From a virus, in IMG/VR virus record IMGVR_UViG_3300008267_005788, positions 1 to 50,653 of that record: 50,653 nucleotides of DNA. The stretch is one strand, 5' to 3'. Position numbers and translations under genes: made by a program. The notes beneath the pieces were generated by a model that was not told the DNA's origin, did not search any database, and saw nothing but the letters and a program-made list of their open reading frames with translations. This document shows positions 1 to 8,585 of this stretch, piece after piece (position 1 is the stretch's first letter; each line of letters begins with the position of its first letter).

Positions 1-471
1 TTCATTCATGATTTCCTTCTCATCCGCCCGAGTTAACAATCTGAATGTTACTTGGGTTCCTGTTGGAAGTGTTAATTCGTATTCATTATTAGTTGGTAAT
101 TTAGTTGGTTCGATTGTATCCAATGTTGTTAAATCGATATTATGTGGGAATTTCACTCCACAGGTTCCACAACCTAATTCAATTGGATAATCCTTACCAT
201 ACGCTAAGATACGAGCCGCAACCATTACTGCATTCAAATCTCCAATCAATAAATCATCGGGTTTCACATTAGGTGTGACAATCAAACTTTCCATCAACTT
301 GTCAATAACTGTTCCCTTTTGGATAAGATTAGTTGAGGTCAAGATATCTTCTTCCTTAGCGGTCATATACTTAACGTCAATCTTCCCACTCCGTAACGGA
401 CTCCCTTCTGGATAGAACTTTCCACCACTTGGGAGGTCTATCGTTTCTGTAGGGAAATTGTATTCTGCCAT
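1..471 (-). CDS. T4-type baseplate hub protein (gp26-like family), 3' end outside window
   Basis: The minus-strand frame opens at an ATG at 471 and runs off the left edge after 157 codons without a stop, so only the N-terminal part is present. The start MAEYNFPTETIDLPSGGKFY, then a KYMTAKEEDILTS segment and later a LGCGTCG pair of cysteines, match the T4 baseplate/hub family (Pfam T4_baseplate) found in T4-like phages of cyanobacteria and other aquatic hosts. The protein should work in assembly of the central baseplate. An AAGGAG ribosome site precedes the ATG and the helicase gene ends 43 bases upstream. I am confident of the family, less of which T4 gene it corresponds to. Confidence 0.75.
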   Translation of the reverse strand, partial: MAEYNFPTETIDLPSGGKFYPEGSPLRSGKIDVKYMTAKEEDILTSTNLIQKGTVIDKLMESLIVTPNVKPDDLLIGDLNAVMVAARILAYGKDYPIELGCGTCGVKFPHNIDLTTLDTIEPTKLPTNNEYELTLPTGTQVTFRLLTRADEKEIMNE

Positions 472-514
472 AAATAACTCCTTAAACTATTTGGTTTTAC
501 CACCTATATACATA

Positions 515-2404
515 TCAATCGTCTATATTTTTAGTGGAAATATCTTCCCTATAGACCTGACTAATTTTAGATACAAATTCCTTAAAATACGACTTCGAAC
601 GTTCTGGTGTGACCAATGCTCCGTCCACAACCAAATCTGCGACCTTTTGTTTTTCTTTAAGGATATCCCGCATATATTCATCAATCGTATCAGCACATAA
701 CATATAATAAACTTGGACTTGACTCTTTTGACCGATACGGTGGGTACGGTCCTCTGCTTGTTCGTGGTTCGCCGGAACCCAATCACAATTCAGGAACACC
801 ACGGTATCTATCTGTTTCTGAAGTCCGTCAATACCCATACCTGCCGCTAAAAGACTGAATAATCCTACTTTAGCTTCCCCACTCGTCAAACGGTCAATAG
901 ACTTCTGACGTTCTTTACTATTCATTTCACCCGTCAAGATAGCTGATTTCTGTCCATAATGTTCTTCTAGGAACTTTAGTGGAGCGATATAATTACTGAA
1001 AATAAGGATGGGTTTATCGTTATCCAAGAATTCATCAATCATTTCCACCAATCGTGGCATCTTCTTTTCAATCAAGAATCCTTGGATTTTTGGCATGTGA
1101 CCGATGGTGGGTTTCTCAACCTTCCATCGGCCAAACACTTCTCGTAACATTTCTTTATATTGTTTCTGTTCGTCCTTCGTCAATTCCACGTACAGGTCAT
1201 TTCTCTGCTTTGCGGGAAGTTCGGTCAAGATTTGTTCTTTTTTTCTACGGATGACCAAATCTTTTGTACGGTCGTGAAGGTCTTGAAGATTACGTGGTGC
1301 CTCACCCTTCCATCCACCGTAGCGTTGGGTGAAATGGAAGAAGTTATTGAAACGGTCTTTGTCGAGGAAGTTTAACAAAGCAAATGCTTCAATAGGACGA
1401 GACATTACGGGCGTACCTGTAAGGAAGAGACAGTATTTGGTCTTGATACCAGGATACTTTCGTCGTTCCTTGTATGACCCTAAAATACTCTTTGCTCGGA
1501 TAGTTTGTCGGTTTTTAAGATAAGTAGCTTCATCACACACTAATAGGTCGAACTCTTGCTTTCGCAGGTCACCAACCACCTTACCAACGGCATCATAATG
1601 AACAATATGGAACTGGTTCTTTAGTTTTCCATCATAACTCTTACTATCCCAAATAGTCGCATCTTTACCAGTGAACTTTTTGATTTCACGTTGCCAGTTA
1701 ACCACCACAGAGAGTGGACAGACGATGATCGTCTTAAGATTCTTGTGTTGTGCGAATCCAATTGCTTGTGCAGTCTTACCCAATCCGGGCGCATCGGCAA
1801 TCAAACACCGACCATCTGCGCGTTCCACGAACTTGACACCTACTTTCTGATATGGATAGAGTTGGAGTTGCATCCCATCAATTGAGAAGTCCACATCTTC
1901 CTTAATCCGAATCTCATCTAAATCTTCTCTACGGTCACGTAATTTACTCAGTAGACTGAGTACTTTGTCATCACATTTAATATTTTGTTCTCCAAAGACA
2001 TTAAACGCCTTCGGAAGATGAACCGCAGGAAACTCCCACCACTTCTCATCCCCGTTCCACTTCCGTCCGTCCACTTCGTATTTGAACTTCGCCATCAAGT
2101 TGGGATTATACGGCATGACGACAACCGCAGTTTTACTATCCTTTAAGTGAATAGAAACTGTGGTGTCTGTAGAAACTTGTGGTGTGAATTGGGAAGTCGG
2201 ATTATTCGTCTTTGCGATTTTGAGGTGAGAGATGTCCTCACCCTTAAGTGTCAATGTTGCCGCTTCTTTCCAGACTTCAGGTATACCAACGGTTTGTGTC
2301 ATCCATTGTAAGTATGACTGATTGTTGTAGTATACGTGAGCGATTGAGTGTCCTTTAAACTTCCCAAATGTCAGTATCGCGTTATTCGCTGACGGGTGTA
2401 ACAT
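515..2404 (-). CDS. SNF2-family DNA helicase/translocase
   Basis: A 629-residue superfamily 2 ATPase. Residues 10-40 (LTFGKFKGHS...) resemble the small ExoX-like C-terminal domain, residues 94-140 (WNGDEKWWEFP) resemble a HARP-type substrate domain, and the SNF2 motor follows. Visible motifs are Walker A ADAPGLGKTAQ (Lys 210), motif II DEAT (291-294), motif III TGTPVMSRP and motif VI THRIGQ. The order resembles SMARCAL1-type annealing helicases. In a T4-like phage this protein could take the place of UvsW-type helicases in replication and recombination. It overlaps the preceding small gene by 23 bases and precedes the baseplate gene. Confidence 0.9.
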   Translation of the reverse strand: MLHPSANNAILTFGKFKGHSIAHVYYNNQSYLQWMTQTVGIPEVWKEAATLTLKGEDISHLKIAKTNNPTSQFTPQVSTDTTVSIHLKDSKTAVVVMPYNPNLMAKFKYEVDGRKWNGDEKWWEFPAVHLPKAFNVFGEQNIKCDDKVLSLLSKLRDRREDLDEIRIKEDVDFSIDGMQLQLYPYQKVGVKFVERADGRCLIADAPGLGKTAQAIGFAQHKNLKTIIVCPLSVVVNWQREIKKFTGKDATIWDSKSYDGKLKNQFHIVHYDAVGKVVGDLRKQEFDLLVCDEATYLKNRQTIRAKSILGSYKERRKYPGIKTKYCLFLTGTPVMSRPIEAFALLNFLDKDRFNNFFHFTQRYGGWKGEAPRNLQDLHDRTKDLVIRRKKEQILTELPAKQRNDLYVELTKDEQKQYKEMLREVFGRWKVEKPTIGHMPKIQGFLIEKKMPRLVEMIDEFLDNDKPILIFSNYIAPLKFLEEHYGQKSAILTGEMNSKERQKSIDRLTSGEAKVGLFSLLAAGMGIDGLQKQIDTVVFLNCDWVPANHEQAEDRTHRIGQKSQVQVYYMLCADTIDEYMRDILKEKQKVADLVVDGALVTPERSKSYFKEFVSKISQVYREDISTKNIDD

Positions 2405-2606
2405 TAGATTGTTCGGTCTTAACGTAAGTGAAATTGTCTAGGTCCAATCTCCATCCATCTTCTGGATTGAGATTTAGCATTCTCATCATTTCCTCATTAG
2501 CAACCATTACTTTATTAAGTAATTGTTCTTGATACGTTTTTAATAACTGGTTATTACTTTCAATCAAATGACGTAATGCTAACGGTACAGGAACCAGATG
2601 TTTCAT
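2382..2606 (-). CDS. Small hypothetical protein upstream of helicase
   Basis: A 74-residue protein with no domain I recognise. The first two thirds (LRHLIESNNQLLKTYQEQLL) look helical and could form a coiled coil; there is no signal peptide or membrane segment. It starts at an ATG after an AAAGG site, its 3' end overlaps the helicase start by 23 bases, and a possible promoter lies just upstream, so it is probably the first gene of a helicase and baseplate operon. The overlap and the ribosome site support it being a real gene. Confidence 0.6.
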   Translation of the reverse strand: MKHLVPVPLALRHLIESNNQLLKTYQEQLLNKVMVANEEMMRMLNLNPEDGWRLDLDNFTYVKTEQSNVTPVSE

Positions 2607-2633
2607 AAATTACCTTTGGTTAGTGTTTAATGA

Positions 2634-2662
2634 AATTTAAAATATAATTTATTATTTGTCAA
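2634..2662 (-). promoter_or_regulatory. Candidate sigma70-like promoter for the helicase operon
   Basis: On the minus strand a perfect TTGACA (2657-2662) overlaps the stop codon of the upstream structural gene. TAAATT (2634-2639) follows at 17 bases, and an AT-rich TATATTTTAAA run lies in between. It sits 28 bases before the ATG at 2606. The -35 box is perfect but the -10 box matches only 4 of 6. Confidence 0.35.
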
Positions 2663-3153
2663 GGTATAGGTGGTGATGTAATTCGTAAATAGTCTGGACA
2701 CCCTGCTTGTGCTTGAGCGGAACTACAAGTGGCTGGGACTTGCATACATACAATACTAAATTGTGACCCAGATGGTTGATAGTAATTTACACCATAGGTA
2801 ACACCATCATTATATTGTGCAGATAATGATACTTCCAATCCCATACAACGAACTGTTCCAGGCGGACAAGTTAATACGTCCGTTCCCTTTGAACCGGTTG
2901 GGCCTTGATTACCGGCTGCACCTGATACTAATAAGGAGGGGTTTAAACTTGCAGAAGTTTGGCAATCTGATAGTGTTTGACTTATCCCGGCGGTTCCGGC
3001 GGAAGGAGGATTAACGACTGTGGATGCGAAGGAAGCAGTTAACGCAGTTATTGTATTAACAACAGGTACACTAGCAGTAGTAGCAAGTAGTGAATGACTA
3101 ATACTTTGTATTGTCGTTGCTTGACTACCACCGAATGGAAAATAGTATGACAT
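2659..3153 (-). CDS. Small collagen-like tail/virion protein, Cys-rich
   Basis: A 164-residue protein. It starts MSYYFPFGGSQ, has a Ser/Thr/Ala-rich N-terminal half rich in TASVPVVNTITALTASFAS-type strands, a short Gly-X-Y stretch (GNQGPTGSKGTD) near residue 83, and a C-terminal domain with six cysteines. The N-terminus resembles the next two proteins upstream, so the three look like diverged copies of one fibre-type module. Probably a trimeric virion decoration or tail fibre accessory; there is no recognised receptor-binding domain. It sits 6 bases after its upstream neighbour. Confidence 0.55.
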   Translation of the reverse strand: MSYYFPFGGSQATTIQSISHSLLATTASVPVVNTITALTASFASTVVNPPSAGTAGISQTLSDCQTSASLNPSLLVSGAAGNQGPTGSKGTDVLTCPPGTVRCMGLEVSLSAQYNDGVTYGVNYYQPSGSQFSIVCMQVPATCSSAQAQAGCPDYLRITSPPIP

Positions 3154-3159
3154 AATTAA

Positions 3160-3795
3160 TTAAACCCCACTGTAACAGACGGCTGCCAGAGAAGATGAGG
3201 AGTTACTTTGTACTGCATAAACTGAGTTTTGTCCGTTTTCTGTGTGCGCCCCGACAGCGGCAGGGAAGGTTACAAGTCCACTAAGTGCTGATGCTAATGT
3301 ATCAGTACACGTATTATTTGTGTATAACGGGAATCCTGCACCAAAGTTTGCGTCCACTGCGGCTTGTGATGACCCGGAGGTAGTGTAGTATGTTATTGGA
3401 TTATATGGAGGGTTTGTAGAGAAATCACAAGTATAATTACCAAATACTTGATATGCTGAGTATAGGTTGACTGTCCAACAATTTGTTGGCGCAGGAGTGC
3501 TGCATGATGCACCCATTTTGGTTGCATCATGCCATGAACTGGATATAAGATATACACTATCACCCCGAGGACCAGTGACCCCTCGTATTCCTTGTGGTCC
3601 CTTCGGTCCAGCTAATGATGCACCAGTTCCGGCTGCTCCAGCTGACCCCGTTTGGTTAAGGGCTAGACTAGCGGTGTTCACTCTTGTAACTAAGATGGCG
3701 GAAAAATTAGCAATAAATGAACCAGTTCTTGCTATACTGGCACTTACTGCAAATCCAAGTTCATTTCCTGGAATATTATTAGGGTAAAATTGCAT
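3160..3795 (-). CDS. Collagen-like tail/virion protein
   Basis: A 211-residue protein, second of the tandem trio. It begins MQFYPNNIPGN, has a Ser/Ala/Thr beta-rich N-terminal region, a collagen-like Gly-X-Y segment at about residues 52-78 (GPKGPQGIRGVTGPRGD), and a C-terminal globular domain of about 130 residues with five cysteines and many Asn and Tyr. Gly-X-Y shafts in phage proteins normally hold trimeric fibres together. The C-terminal domain may bind a receptor, but I recognise no family. Confidence 0.55.
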   Translation of the reverse strand: MQFYPNNIPGNELGFAVSASIARTGSFIANFSAILVTRVNTASLALNQTGSAGAAGTGASLAGPKGPQGIRGVTGPRGDSVYLISSSWHDATKMGASCSTPAPTNCWTVNLYSAYQVFGNYTCDFSTNPPYNPITYYTTSGSSQAAVDANFGAGFPLYTNNTCTDTLASALSGLVTFPAAVGAHTENGQNSVYAVQSNSSSSLAAVCYSGV

Positions 3796-3807
3796 ATATT
3801 ATACCGA

Positions 3808-4071
3808 TTATGGTAGACCAATCACCGTAGAAACACCACCAGCAGAACCACCGAATCCTTGAAGTCCAATATCACCTGTTAATCCTGGTGTAAAACTACA
3901 CGTACCATTTGTCCCATTTACCCCAGGCACACCATTAAGTGCACGTGATGCACTCACCACTCTTAGTCCATAACTTGCAGATGCAGCGTAACTTGATATG
4001 GATGCAGTAGTTGCGGCGGCGGGATTGTATACTTGATTTAGTGAACTAGACCCGAATGGATAAAAACGCAT
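3808..4071 (-). CDS. Short collagen-like tail protein
   Basis: An 87-residue protein, first and shortest of the trio. It starts MRFYPFGSSSLNQ, closely like the other two starts, then has an Ala/Ser-rich strand region (AAATTASISSYAASASYG). It ends with a Gly-rich stretch (GVPGVNGTNGT, GLTGDIGLQGFGGSAGG) and no globular head. It might be a stub that lost its head domain or a small linker. It starts 1 base after the stop of the 470-residue structural gene. Confidence 0.5.
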   Translation of the reverse strand: MRFYPFGSSSLNQVYNPAAATTASISSYAASASYGLRVVSASRALNGVPGVNGTNGTCSFTPGLTGDIGLQGFGGSAGGVSTVIGLP

Positions 4072-4072
4072 A

Positions 4073-5485
4073 TTAATCTTCTAATGTGTAAATGGTAAGT
4101 GAAGAATTTAATGAACCAGAGTATACAGTTGTCACATCAGATAAGTTTTCTAGAATATAACTTGTTCGATTAACGCCTGGAATATAGTTTGGGTCTTCCC
4201 ATGTGTATGCTTCCAACACAGGTACTAATGGATAGTTGAAACTTGCGGAATCAAACATCATATCTGCAATTAATTTTGAACCAGAATTCGGTTGTGTTCC
4301 GAATGAACGTGTTCGTTCTGCTAAAGGTACATCAGACATATCGGTAGAATATATACGTAGTCTACTAGCGAAATCTGTTACATTTTCAACAGTAAATCCA
4401 GTAAACCATCCGTATCCTGGACACGTTAACGGGTCTTGATAATACGCACCAGAACATTCAGGTGACAACCCATATCCATTTGGATAAGTTGAATCTATAA
4501 ATGCTCCAATCAACACAGACGCAGTAGCTGCACTATTGATAGTAAATTCGTGTGACGCGTATTCCCATTGACCCGAGTTTCCACTACTGGTTGCAAACAA
4601 ATATGGATATATAGGATTACCACCAGAATCGGAAGGTAAAAGGATATATCCGCATCCAGTTACAGGATTTTGTGTAGTATTAGTACACCAATGCCATCCG
4701 GATACTCTATATGTTTCACCAGCGTCTACAGGTAAATAATAAAAATTACCATCTTTCCAAAATGTTCCTGTACGTGTTGCTATCTTTGCAGCGTAGAGTG
4801 TGGAATCAACGGGAATCTGAGGGAATTGTTGGGTAACATTCGTATCAATTGTATGTAATTCTCCTGTTAATTCTCTACCGTAATAAAATTCCCATCCACT
4901 CCCGTCACCGCTACTACCGAGAGCCCATTGTTGGTCTGGATTGAAATTATAGGTACTCTTTGCATTAAGAATTGCAAAGCTCTTTGGGGTATGGAAACTT
5001 CCACTTACTCCATAAAAAGACGCTGTGGTAAGGGGGACTTGTGACCCACTAAAGATAATCACTTCTTTATTTTCTTGACTGTCCCCGATGTCACTTAAGG
5101 TAAATGATGTCAGTTCAACGGTTTGTTGTAAACCAGACCCACTCATATTATACCATACTAAACCTCCACTTACTGCATGCCCAATGACTGGAGGAGCAAA
5201 TGTGAGAGTTTCTGCGGTGGTTAAATTTATGTCGGCAATCAATCCAACCGATTGTGAGAGATTGAAATTTCCTGGCGCACGGTTGGCGTCAACAATCATA
5301 CTATTTTGGTCGGTATATAATCGAATCCGTATCGGTGGGTTTTGGAGTAATTTTGCATCCAATAACACAAACGCTCCACCCATACTCTGGATGGAGGAAC
5401 TAGCGATATTAACACCGGCGTTCTTGGTGATATCCGTTTTTACTCGTTGATTTATATTACGAGAAAATTGATTTATAAATCCCAT
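4073..5485 (-). CDS. Phage structural protein, probable tail or baseplate component with beta-sandwich domains
   Basis: A 470-residue protein with no signal peptide. It is rich in Ser, Thr, Gly and aromatic residues. A stretch near residues 265-350 (YRVSGWHWCTNT ... GQWEYASHEFTINS) has the look of a carbohydrate-binding jelly-roll module. The C-terminal 90 residues hold another beta-rich part ending SLTIYTLED. It heads the four-gene structural block and has a TATATTTATA element 28 bases before its start. The structural role comes from composition and neighbours; the exact component is unknown. Confidence 0.55.
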   Translation of the reverse strand: MGFINQFSRNINQRVKTDITKNAGVNIASSSIQSMGGAFVLLDAKLLQNPPIRIRLYTDQNSMIVDANRAPGNFNLSQSVGLIADINLTTAETLTFAPPVIGHAVSGGLVWYNMSGSGLQQTVELTSFTLSDIGDSQENKEVIIFSGSQVPLTTASFYGVSGSFHTPKSFAILNAKSTYNFNPDQQWALGSSGDGSGWEFYYGRELTGELHTIDTNVTQQFPQIPVDSTLYAAKIATRTGTFWKDGNFYYLPVDAGETYRVSGWHWCTNTTQNPVTGCGYILLPSDSGGNPIYPYLFATSSGNSGQWEYASHEFTINSAATASVLIGAFIDSTYPNGYGLSPECSGAYYQDPLTCPGYGWFTGFTVENVTDFASRLRIYSTDMSDVPLAERTRSFGTQPNSGSKLIADMMFDSASFNYPLVPVLEAYTWEDPNYIPGVNRTSYILENLSDVTTVYSGSLNSSLTIYTLED

Positions 5486-5513
5486 ACGGTAATTTACTCT
5501 TAAAAGGTACGAC

Positions 5514-5522
5514 TATAAATAT
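5514..5522 (-). promoter_or_regulatory. Candidate late-promoter element ATATTTATA
   Basis: Minus strand reads TATATATTTATAG, 28 bases before the ATG at 5485. The same element occurs 24-29 bases before three tail genes at the other end of the window, which suggests a shared late promoter. No -35 box is visible. Confidence 0.4.
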
Positions 5523-5542
5523 ATAACTGATAATAAATTACC

Positions 5543-5782
5543 CTATTTCTCCCACTTTTCTTTAGGACATGCGGTTGGTCCTGGTGCAGGGCTATATACT
5601 TTTTTTGATATTGGACACCCACAAGCACCACATATATGTGTCATAATAAGCTTTTTAAATTCTTTATATTCACATGTGTCACAAATAGACGCACGATATT
5701 CTGCAATTTCTTTTTGTTCTGGGGTTGGGTTAGCTGCTCGGTGCCATGCAACTATAATTTCTTTTATATCAGGTATTTTCAT
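5543..5782 (-). CDS. Small zinc-ribbon-like protein
   Basis: A 79-residue protein with two cysteine pairs that could bind zinc: CDTC at residues 34-37 and CGACGC at 51-56, plus Cys near residue 72. The N-terminal half (TPEQKEIAEYRASICDTCEY) looks helical. Small proteins of this kind are common in T4-like marine phages and lack a known function. The start ATGA overlaps the stop of the upstream sulfotransferase gene, so the two are translationally coupled. This is the last gene of the accessory island. Confidence 0.6.
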   Translation of the reverse strand: MKIPDIKEIIVAWHRAANPTPEQKEIAEYRASICDTCEYKEFKKLIMTHICGACGCPISKKVYSPAPGPTACPKEKWEK

Positions 5783-6462
5783 GTTAAATATTGTAACGGA
5801 TAACCAAACAGTTTATAATCTATATAGTACATGTTTTCTATAGTTTTTACAAAATCTGGATTATTAAAATCTACATTTACCTTACCATCATTAGAACTTG
5901 CATTAAGTTTGGGTATTTCGTTTATGTTATATCCTAATGTGGTATCTATCCAATCGATAAATTCTTCTAATCTTTCGTAATGAAATATTTTTAATTTTGG
6001 ATGATATGCCCAAAATACTTGTGTTTTAAAAAATGCTGAGATAGCACCGTGATAGTTTACACTATCTTGTTTTCTTATATTTGTTTCGGTAAAAATAGTA
6101 GGAAGTGATCCGTGTTTAAGATGACAATTTGTATTAAATGTCGAGTTTAAAAAGTTCACACAACTTTCTGTTGATTGCCACAATAGGTTTACATCAGAAT
6201 CAACATCCATAAACCTATCAGCCAAATAATATATAATAGACTTAAATCTACTTAATGGATGTCGTACTACACTAACAGCAGGTAATACTTTTTTATACAT
6301 CTCACGCAATTCTACATAAGAATAATGATAGTGCTTACCATCTAGTGTATCAGGTTCTGGTTCATTATATTGTGTAAAAAATTTATTAAATGACTGTGTT
6401 GCGGTTCTTGGTACTTTTATCCAAAAATATTCTTGATTGTCAATTAATGATGTCAAAACCAT
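5779..6462 (-). CDS. Sulfotransferase-family protein
   Basis: A 227-residue protein. The N-terminal FWIKVPRTATQSFNKFF fits the 5'-phosphosulfate loop of PAPS-dependent sulfotransferases, and VVRHPLSRFKS near residue 80 fits the 3'-phosphate binding motif (Arg and Ser). The family moves sulfate from PAPS to hydroxyl groups, often on sugars. Three such proteins occur in this island, which fits decoration of a glycan. The acceptor cannot be read from sequence. ATGA overlap with the small zinc-ribbon gene downstream. Confidence 0.75.
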   Translation of the reverse strand: MVLTSLIDNQEYFWIKVPRTATQSFNKFFTQYNEPEPDTLDGKHYHYSYVELREMYKKVLPAVSVVRHPLSRFKSIIYYLADRFMDVDSDVNLLWQSTESCVNFLNSTFNTNCHLKHGSLPTIFTETNIRKQDSVNYHGAISAFFKTQVFWAYHPKLKIFHYERLEEFIDWIDTTLGYNINEIPKLNASSNDGKVNVDFNNPDFVKTIENMYYIDYKLFGYPLQYLT

Positions 6463-6474
6463 AAATAAAATTTA

Positions 6475-7980
6475 TTAGGATTGCGCACAACCGTAACCTG
6501 CACAACTACAAAATTTACCACCGTTATTGTTGCATGTTACATTACCCGTACAGAACCCACCACAGTAACTACGTAAAACTACTACAGTATCATCTTCACT
6601 TATTGTGTGATAAATGTATGTTTCATCGTCACTTAATTCTGTTACAGAGGTATTATATACCTTCATTATAATTAACGAATATCCGATGGAAGCCCCACTA
6701 GCATTTAGAATATCTATTTCCAAAACATAATTACCAGATTCTACTGATGTAGGTGGAGATATGGTTAATATGTTATCCGCTAAAGTAACCCAGTCCGGTG
6801 TGGTTTTTCGTTTTACCCCACGCATAAAATCGTAGATTTTTATAGATGCTGCGGGTGAAGCTAATTGAACTGGGATTGTAAATGTTGTTCCTTTTTGTAT
6901 CTCAATGATTCTATTTTCTTTTGGAGGTGATATAATTAATTCTGAATATGGAATGTATATCAATACGTTAGGTGTAGTTCCGTAAATAGTTTCATTTCTA
7001 AACAACATGTCGTATTTAGCACTTGTTAATATGATATTCTGTATTGTAGAAGCAGAACTTACAAGCGGATTGTCAACTATGAACTGACATACTGCACCAG
7101 ATACTATAGCCGCTGCTATGGATGTTCCAGATTTAGTTTCAATTTCTCCATTTACTGTTAGAACAGAAACATCTATTCCAGGAGCGGTAATATCTACATC
7201 TGGACCCCAATTACTTCCGGCACCAGTACCCCACGAAATAACTCTATCGTATGCGTCTGATGCAGCCACGCCTAACACGGTATTTAATCCTACCGGTGAC
7301 AAAGTATTTGCGTCTACCATATCGTTACCTGCTGCAGCAACAACCACTAATCCGTGATTTTGTAATTCTTGAATTTTACTATCCAGAATAAGACTTTTTG
7401 GTATGTTCCAAGAACAATTTACAACTTTAACTCCCGGAGTTAGTTGATGGTCACTTAATACAGCGTTAAATGCATTCAATAAAACGGAAATGGAAATTGA
7501 TTGTCCCAAAGGTATCTTAACACTTTTCAATGTAGCGTCCGACGAAACTCCTAATGTTTTACCGACTATAATACTTGCTAAAGCAGTTCCGTGTCCTTCT
7601 GTATCAGTAAAAATTCCATCCCAGCTCCAAAGGTGTTGGATATCTGCACTAGATAATTCTTCATGTGTAGTATTTACCCCAGAATCAACTAGATACACTG
7701 TACTTCCTACTCCTCTGTTTCTCGTAACATATACTTGTCTCATTGGTAACTGTTGACTACAAATTCTATTTAAATGCCATTGTTCGGCTACAGTTATTTC
7801 AGAATCAAGTTCGTAAGCCAGTACACCAGTAACAGAGGAAAATTCTGTGTTTGGGGATTCTAGTAAAATAACACCCAACGCAGTAAGTGTTTCATTAATA
7901 GTACATCCTGTAGCTATTAATGAAGATTGTAACGTAGATAAGTCTACATTTTTATCATAAGATATTACATATTTTGCCAT
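6475..7980 (-). CDS. Subtilisin-like serine protease (S8) with Cys-rich tail
   Basis: A 501-residue S8 peptidase. The catalytic triad is complete: Asp 99 in VYLVDSGVN, His 130 in EGHGTALAS and Ser 287 in SGTSIAAAIVSG, with oxyanion Asn 219 in AAAGND. Residues 1-65 look like an I9-type propeptide, which would be cleaved off. After the catalytic domain comes a beta-sandwich (about 345-455), then a C-terminal stretch with six closely spaced cysteines (from about residue 472) that could fold as a small disulfide knot. I see no classical signal peptide. A role in virion maturation or in cutting host surface proteins is inference. Confidence 0.9.
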   Translation of the reverse strand: MAKYVISYDKNVDLSTLQSSLIATGCTINETLTALGVILLESPNTEFSSVTGVLAYELDSEITVAEQWHLNRICSQQLPMRQVYVTRNRGVGSTVYLVDSGVNTTHEELSSADIQHLWSWDGIFTDTEGHGTALASIIVGKTLGVSSDATLKSVKIPLGQSISISVLLNAFNAVLSDHQLTPGVKVVNCSWNIPKSLILDSKIQELQNHGLVVVAAAGNDMVDANTLSPVGLNTVLGVAASDAYDRVISWGTGAGSNWGPDVDITAPGIDVSVLTVNGEIETKSGTSIAAAIVSGAVCQFIVDNPLVSSASTIQNIILTSAKYDMLFRNETIYGTTPNVLIYIPYSELIISPPKENRIIEIQKGTTFTIPVQLASPAASIKIYDFMRGVKRKTTPDWVTLADNILTISPPTSVESGNYVLEIDILNASGASIGYSLIIMKVYNTSVTELSDDETYIYHTISEDDTVVVLRSYCGGFCTGNVTCNNNGGKFCSCAGYGCAQS

Positions 7981-7998
7981 AGAGTTTCCTCTGAAAAT

Positions 7999-8574
7999 TT
8001 AAGAATCTATACCACAGGCTTCAAGACCCCAACTACGTTCCAAACAAAAGTAACAGTTACCACATGCTTCTTTCATACTATATCCACAGGAATAGGTCAT
8101 CTTTAATATATCTAATATATTGTATCGGATATAATAAGATATGATTTCACCTTTATCCATATCTATAAACGGCCGTATGTGAAACTCATTAAAGGATTTA
8201 CCTCTAACCGGTGGTGTATCTCCCTCAATATAATTAGTTGGTTTCAAAAAATCCAAAACTTTGTTACAACCAGAAAAAACACATCCAGGTTCAACCGACA
8301 GTATCATTTCTGCAAATTGTCTAAGAATAAATTTCTTATCAAAATTTTGGAACGGAATTTTTACGTCGAATCTTTGTTCTAACACATCTAAAATTTTACG
8401 ACATCTAATAAAACTTATATTAGATTTACTCATCAGCAAACCATAACACTTTATTTCTAAATCTGGACGTTGTTGTTTTTCTAACAGCAATAGATATAAA
8501 AGTAAGGTACTATCTACCCCACCAGAAAAGAGTACATGAATTTTTTTACAATTTTCTGGTATACGTATTTCCAT
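7999..8574 (-). CDS. QueC-like PP-loop enzyme (putative 7-cyano-7-deazaguanine synthase)
   Basis: A 191-residue adenine-nucleotide alpha-hydrolase-type protein. The PP-loop SGGVDS sits at residues 17-22. The C-terminal C163-x7-C171-x2-C174-x2-C177 followed by LER matches the zinc site of QueC. QueC turns carboxydeazaguanine into preQ0, and phages use preQ0 for queuosine or for modified DNA. The protein is shorter than typical QueC (about 220-230) and no queD, queE, folE or TGT-like gene is in this window, so another amide- or nitrile-forming PP-loop activity in the glycan pathway remains possible. Confidence 0.65.
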   Translation of the reverse strand: MEIRIPENCKKIHVLFSGGVDSTLLLYLLLLEKQQRPDLEIKCYGLLMSKSNISFIRCRKILDVLEQRFDVKIPFQNFDKKFILRQFAEMILSVEPGCVFSGCNKVLDFLKPTNYIEGDTPPVRGKSFNEFHIRPFIDMDKGEIISYYIRYNILDILKMTYSCGYSMKEACGNCYFCLERSWGLEACGIDS

Positions 8575-8585
8575 ATAAATATCAG

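Noticed and set aside
5513-5521. Plus-strand TATAAATA boxes in the gaps as T4 late promoters
   Set aside because: They would point away from every gene in the window; I treat the minus-strand reading (ATATTTATA) as the more sensible signal, at low confidence.
8574-8582. Fifth copy of the ATATTTATA element
   Set aside because: It overlaps the start codon of the QueC-like gene itself, so it cannot be a promoter for that gene at the spacing seen elsewhere.
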